Assembly: GCA_027057815.1 (NCBI GenBank)
Contig: JALURD010000215.1
Location: forward strand, 1 to 8,657
Direction of reading: 5' to 3'
From: Acidilobaceae archaeon
GTDB taxonomy: Archaea > Thermoproteota > Thermoprotei_A > Sulfolobales > Acidilobaceae
DNA: 8,657 nt
The notes beneath the pieces were generated by a model that saw nothing but the letters and a program-made list of their open reading frames with translations, searched no databases and had not been told where the DNA came from. Positions 6,196 to 8,657 of this stretch are shown piece by piece (position 1 is the stretch's first letter; the number at the start of each line of letters is the position of its first letter). A program made the translations under genes and the position numbers.

Positions 6196-7596
6196 TTGAG
6201 GCTGCTACTGCTCCACTCGCTTGAGGCTTGGTTCAAGGCTGTCCAGGAGGCTATACCGGACCCTCCTGACCCTCCCCTCGAGGCCAGGCTGGGCGAGTGC
6301 GTGGTCGCGTTTGTGAGTATAGAGGATGGAGACACGCAGGCTGACGTTGCAGGCGCGGCTGAGGAAATCGTTAGGCATGCGGAGAGAGTCAAGGTTGGCA
6401 GGATACTAGTCTACCCCTTCGCCCACTTGAGCCCTAGCCTGGCGTCGCCCCAGGCGGCGTACAAGATACTCCTCGCCCTCGAGGAGGAGGTCAAGAAGAG
6501 GTTCAAGGGTGAAGTCGTGAGGGCGCCCTTCGGCTGGTACAAGGCCTTCAGGATCCACTGCGCGGGCCATCCCATGTGCGAACTCTCAAGAACAGTGAAG
6601 GCATCGGAGTCCGTCTTTTTCAGGGGAGAGCCCCTCCAAGCAGCTGCCGCGCGGGATCCCGTGGCTGCAGCCCTTGCCTCAAGGAAGCCGTGGGATCAGG
6701 AGGCGGTCAAGCTGCTGGCAAGGTTTCAGCTCCAGCCCATGGGCATGCTAGGGAGTATAATGGCGGACGCCCTGGAGGAGTGGCTACTGTGGAAGTCCGG
6801 GCTCGCCTCCACGGGCTACACGAGGCTTCCGGGGACGCGGAGGGACGGCGACTCGGGAGAGCAGGTCGTCAAGGCTCTAGTGAGGCGGTGCATAAGCATC
6901 GCCGAGGAGGGCCTCGACGGCGCAGTAGCGGGCCTTGGCGAGGGCTCCATAGTCTCATGGCGCGCTGAAGGGGATCCCGGCCTCGAAAAGCTACTCGTTG
7001 AGGCTTCGAACCTCCTCGACGGGCGCCTGGTAAGAGTAGGCCTCGGCAGCGAGTCAGACCTCTGGGTTCCAGCGGCTAGGAAGTACAGCGGCTACCTAGT
7101 CCTCTACAAGTCACGGGCGGGATCCCTAGTGCCCCTAGCGGCATGGGTGGACGGGGTAGCCTGTGTGGGGCCCACCGACCTGGCCGTGAAGTCGATACTC
7201 GACGCCGGCCTTGCCGCTGCTGAGGCTGGGTCGACCCCAACGCTTCCAGTATGGCTTGCACCTATACAAGCCGCCATCATACCAGTCAAGGATGACCACC
7301 TGGATTATGCTAGGCAGGTGGCCGAGAGACTTGCCTGGGAGGGCATCAGGGCCTACCTCGACCCCCCAACTAGGGGGCTCGGGGCGAGGATAAGGGCCGC
7401 CGCCCGCCTGTGGACGCCCTACATCGTCGTCATAGGGAATAGGGAGGTCGAGAGCAACACCGTAACTGTTAGGAGGAGGATCCCCGGAGCGGAGCAGGAG
7501 TCCATGAGCGTTGACGCCTTCATTGAGGAGATTCTCGTCCAGACCCGCCTGGGGCCCCGCTGGTCCCTTCTACCGCCTCCTCAACCCTCTCAATAA
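6196..7596 (+). CDS. thrS: Stand-alone threonyl-tRNA synthetase editing protein (ThrRS-ed)
   Basis: This 466-residue protein hydrolyses seryl-tRNA(Thr), correcting errors of a separate catalytic ThrRS. Residues 1-135 are the archaeal ThrRS N-terminal editing domain, a D-aminoacyl-tRNA-deacylase fold. They hold MRLLLLHS at the start, YPFAHLSPSLASP (73-85), APFGWYKAF (110-118) and C-x-G-H-P-x-x-E-L-S-R (122-132); H77, Y115, K116 and E129 match residues known to matter in the family. The middle (about 180-350) keeps relics of the class II synthetase core, such as MADALEEWLLWKSG and DGVACVGP. Motifs 2 and 3, needed for aminoacylation, are not recognisable. From LPVWLAPIQ (350-357) a normal anticodon-binding domain follows to about 452. 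This matches the crenarchaeal split ThrRS, so a ThrRS-cat gene should lie elsewhere. TTG 6196 is preferred to TTG 6190 on ribosome-binding-site spacing and homology. The 3' end overlaps the convergent zinc-ribbon gene by 77 bp. Confidence 0.93.
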   Translation: MRLLLLHSLEAWFKAVQEAIPDPPDPPLEARLGECVVAFVSIEDGDTQADVAGAAEEIVRHAERVKVGRILVYPFAHLSPSLASPQAAYKILLALEEEVKKRFKGEVVRAPFGWYKAFRIHCAGHPMCELSRTVKASESVFFRGEPLQAAAARDPVAAALASRKPWDQEAVKLLARFQLQPMGMLGSIMADALEEWLLWKSGLASTGYTRLPGTRRDGDSGEQVVKALVRRCISIAEEGLDGAVAGLGEGSIVSWRAEGDPGLEKLLVEASNLLDGRLVRVGLGSESDLWVPAARKYSGYLVLYKSRAGSLVPLAAWVDGVACVGPTDLAVKSILDAGLAAAEAGSTPTLPVWLAPIQAAIIPVKDDHLDYARQVAERLAWEGIRAYLDPPTRGLGARIRAAARLWTPYIVVIGNREVESNTVTVRRRIPGAEQESMSVDAFIEEILVQTRLGPRWSLLPPPQPSQ

Positions 7597-7726
7597 CGAC
7601 GTGGAACGTGTTCTTTTTACAATAGGGGCAAAAGTGGTAGAGCTTCCCCATCTTGTCCAGCCTGAAGCTAACGGGGAGAATCCATTCCCTACCGCATTCC
7701 ACGCATCTCAGCTTCCACCTTGTCAT
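7520..7726 (-). CDS. Small zinc-ribbon protein, function unknown
   Basis: This 68-residue protein has two C-x2-C pairs, C8/C11 (CVEC) and C33/C36 (CPYC), spaced as in a classical zinc ribbon. Basic residues lie around them (KWLR-like N-terminus, CKKN after the second pair). The last 18 residues are Gly/Ser/Glu-rich and probably disordered. The ATG at 7726 overlaps the stop of the preceding gene in an ATGA arrangement, which strongly supports a real, translationally coupled gene. Its last 77 bp are antisense to the end of the ThrRS editing gene. Small archaeal zinc ribbons often bind RNA, ribosomes or RNA polymerase, and the neighbourhood (ASCH protein, tRNA editing) is compatible with an RNA role. 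No specific family is recognised. Confidence 0.8.
   Translation of the reverse strand: MTRWKLRCVECGREWILPVSFRLDKMGKLYHFCPYCKKNTFHVVIERVEEAVEGTSGAPGGSGRESPQ
7611..7618 (+). terminator. Possible T-tract terminator after the ThrRS editing gene
   Basis: TTCTTTTT on the plus strand lies 15 nt past the stop codon in otherwise G+C-rich DNA. Archaeal RNA polymerase terminates at such non-template T tracts without needing a strong hairpin. The tract is also coding on the other strand, as Lys-Lys-Asn beside the second cysteine pair of the zinc ribbon, so it may exist only because of that protein sequence. Confidence 0.35.
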
Positions 7727-8034
7727 GCCTTTACACTCTCCTGCTGCGCCGCAGCTAACCCGCTCCTCACGTCAGCTATTAACTTAGCCTTCTCCAGCAC
7801 CCCGCGCAGGCTAGGTTCAAGCATGTACCTGAGCATGTAGGCCACATTAAGGGGTATGTAGATCTTCTTAGACTCCTTGAAACCGCAAGCTAGGCACGAG
7901 GCTTCATAGGAGAACCTAGCCGCCTGGACTCCTGCGTCGTCTATTGGTGCCTCTACCTTGTAGTTGTACACCGCTGGCCCGCCGCAGCGTGGGCAGAGCC
8001 CCTCCCTTTCGATGCTCCCTGTTACTACCGGCAT
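7723..8034 (-). CDS. Conserved-looking four-cysteine zinc-binding protein, function unknown
   Basis: This 103-residue protein carries C14-x2-C17 (CPRCGG) and C47-x2-C50 (CLACGFKESKK) pairs, which together should bind one zinc ion in a ribbon fold. A helical half follows (about 61-97) with no further motif. CPRCGG followed by a second pair ending in C-G is typical of nucleic-acid-binding ribbons. The ATG at 8034 has GGCGGTG (8042-8048) 7 nt upstream, and the stop overlaps the start of the next small zinc-ribbon gene by 4 bp (ATGA). The two are therefore a coupled pair and possibly partners. A TATA-like sequence just upstream may give it a promoter of its own, separate from the ASCH gene 43 bp away. 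I cannot name a function. Confidence 0.85.
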   Translation of the reverse strand: MPVVTGSIEREGLCPRCGGPAVYNYKVEAPIDDAGVQAARFSYEASCLACGFKESKKIYIPLNVAYMLRYMLEPSLRGVLEKAKLIADVRSGLAAAQQESVKA

Positions 8035-8041
8035 ACCGTTA

Positions 8042-8048
8042 CACCGCC
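8042..8048 (-). promoter_or_regulatory. Ribosome-binding site for the four-cysteine protein
   Basis: On the minus strand this reads GGCGGTG, 7 nt ahead of the ATG at 8034. It supports that start. Confidence 0.5.
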
Positions 8049-8077
8049 TATGCCCAGACGAGGATAGGGCGTATAGA

Positions 8078-8086
8078 CTATTTAGA
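8078..8086 (-). promoter_or_regulatory. Possible TATA box of the zinc-ribbon gene pair
   Basis: On the minus strand this reads TCTAAATAG, overlapping the stop codon of the ASCH gene. A start site about 27 bp downstream (near 8054) would leave a leader of about 20 nt that includes the ribosome-binding site. A second TATA-like string, CTATACG (8070-8076), lies closer but would put initiation inside that site. Confidence 0.35.
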
Positions 8087-8638
8087 GGGTCTCCCCCCTA
8101 GGAGCCTCCTCGCTCTAAGCATCCTCACCACTTTTCGCAGTGTCTTCCTAACCCTCCACCTCCTACCTATGCTCCCGAAGAGCCTGTATGCCGTTGACCT
8201 GATGCTATTAGTCCTCGTCAAATCTTCCAGTATCTTGACATCCTCCTCGTCGAGGTCATCCCTTAGATATCTCAGCGCAAGCCTCGCTATGTCAGCGGGG
8301 TCAAGACCCATGTATGGGTCCTCCACCGGTAGATCGTCCAGTCTCTGGATTACCTCCAAGTGTATAATAGTCACGACGTCGCTAGCCGTTACCTTACCAT
8401 AGACCTTCTTCAGAGCCTCTATAAGCTCCCCTACACTCGAGAACCCGTCTCTCCTGGCGTCCTCCTCTGTCAGTTCCGACACCTTCTTGTACTCGACCTT
8501 CACGATGCGGGCTTTGGCGAGGGGTCTACCATGGCCGTGTATTATTACCTCGTCATACTTCGGCCTGAACACGCCCAGCCTGATCGTCGTCGTCTTTGAC
8601 CCCGCGAGCAATTTATCCGCATAAGCCCCCCTAATCAT
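8078..8638 (-). CDS. ASCH-domain protein with basic helical C-terminus
   Basis: The N-terminal part (about 1-98) is an ASCH domain, a PUA-related beta-barrel thought to bind RNA or modified nucleotides. It shows the hallmark G-x-K-x-T-x-I-R (G13, K15, T17, R20) and then ELTEEDARRDGF (55-66), typical of archaeal members. It ends in a VVTIIHLEVI strand (88-97). Residues 113-181 are helical and strongly basic towards the end (GRRWRVRKTLRKVVRMLRARR lies across 158-178), suggesting a second nucleic-acid-binding unit, possibly helix-turn-helix. The ATG at 8638 has GGGAGG 6 nt upstream; TTG 8641 is directly adjacent. However, the frame stays open upstream to the window edge, and the added residues (Y-I-G-R-H-L) would complete the first beta-strand. 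The true start may therefore lie outside the window. Function is inferred only at the level of RNA or nucleotide binding. Confidence 0.85.
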   Translation of the reverse strand: MIRGAYADKLLAGSKTTTIRLGVFRPKYDEVIIHGHGRPLAKARIVKVEYKKVSELTEEDARRDGFSSVGELIEALKKVYGKVTASDVVTIIHLEVIQRLDDLPVEDPYMGLDPADIARLALRYLRDDLDEEDVKILEDLTRTNSIRSTAYRLFGSIGRRWRVRKTLRKVVRMLRARRLLGGRPSK

Positions 8639-8644
8639 CAAGTG

Positions 8645-8650
8645 CCTCCC
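8645..8650 (-). promoter_or_regulatory. Ribosome-binding site candidate for the ASCH gene
   Basis: On the minus strand this reads GGGAGG, 6 nt ahead of the ATG at 8638, an ideal spacing. The same bases would be coding if the gene actually starts beyond the window edge. Confidence 0.45.
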
Positions 8651-8657
8651 AATGTAC

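Noticed and set aside
6048..6392. A 114-codon open frame on the minus strand upstream of radA
   Set aside because: It is antisense to the editing domain of the ThrRS gene and covers the promoter gap; its Ser/Ala-rich product has no motif.
7944..8402. A 152-codon open frame on the plus strand
   Set aside because: It is antisense to the ASCH and four-cysteine genes, which have domains and ribosome-binding sites; the Ser/Leu-rich product looks like a shadow.
1..8657. CRISPR array, insertion sequence or integrated element
   Set aside because: No spaced direct repeats, transposase-like or integrase-like frames, or terminal inverted repeats were seen; all genes share similar base and codon use.

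Overview
The window looks like chromosomal DNA of a hyperthermophilic crenarchaeon. The genes are G+C-rich and packed with overlaps or very short gaps. Starts are often GTG or TTG (6 of 11 genes as called), and GGAGGTG-type ribosome-binding sites precede several of them. The content is archaeal: RadA recombinase, a class III (PibD/FlaK-like) prepilin peptidase, and a stand-alone threonyl-tRNA editing protein of the kind known from Crenarchaeota with a split ThrRS. The gene content and the radA/ThrRS-editing neighbourhood recall Aeropyrum or another Desulfurococcales. That is from memory and was not checked by alignment.

Left block, minus strand, positions 4583 down to the left edge: five genes form an apparent operon. 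In order of transcription they are a class III prepilin peptidase, a HIT-family nucleotide phosphorylase/hydrolase, a DHH/DHHA1 phosphoesterase, a membrane-anchored DUF4129 protein and a DUF4350 protein that runs off the left edge. The junctions are 4 bp overlap (GTGA), 3 bp gap, 13 bp overlap and 25 bp overlap, so translational coupling is likely. DUF4129 and DUF4350 proteins usually occur beside a MoxR AAA+ ATPase and a DUF58 protein, which I would expect just beyond position 1.

Middle block: a 76-bp A+T-rich divergent gap (4584-4659) separates the operon from a plus-strand gene for an unrecognised cysteine-rich protein of about 150 residues. Its end overlaps, tail to tail, the end of radA (minus strand). 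radA diverges from the ThrRS editing protein across a 140-bp intergenic region with one clear TATA-like element near its centre.

Right block, minus strand: an ASCH-domain protein with a basic helical C-terminus, a 103-residue four-cysteine protein and a 68-residue zinc ribbon coupled to it by an ATGA overlap. The zinc-ribbon gene overlaps the 3' end of the ThrRS-editing gene by 77 bp in convergent orientation.

Functionally the window mixes information processing (RadA, tRNA editing, putative RNA-binding ASCH and zinc-ribbon proteins), nucleotide clean-up (HIT, DHH) and cell-envelope functions (pilin processing, DUF4129/DUF4350). I found no tRNA, rRNA, CRISPR array, insertion sequence or clear sign of recent transfer. 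No non-coding stretch exceeds about 140 bp. The least explained items are the cysteine-rich orphan, the small zinc-ribbon pair, and the joining of pilin processing, nucleotide hydrolysis and the DUF4129/DUF4350 module in one coupled operon.
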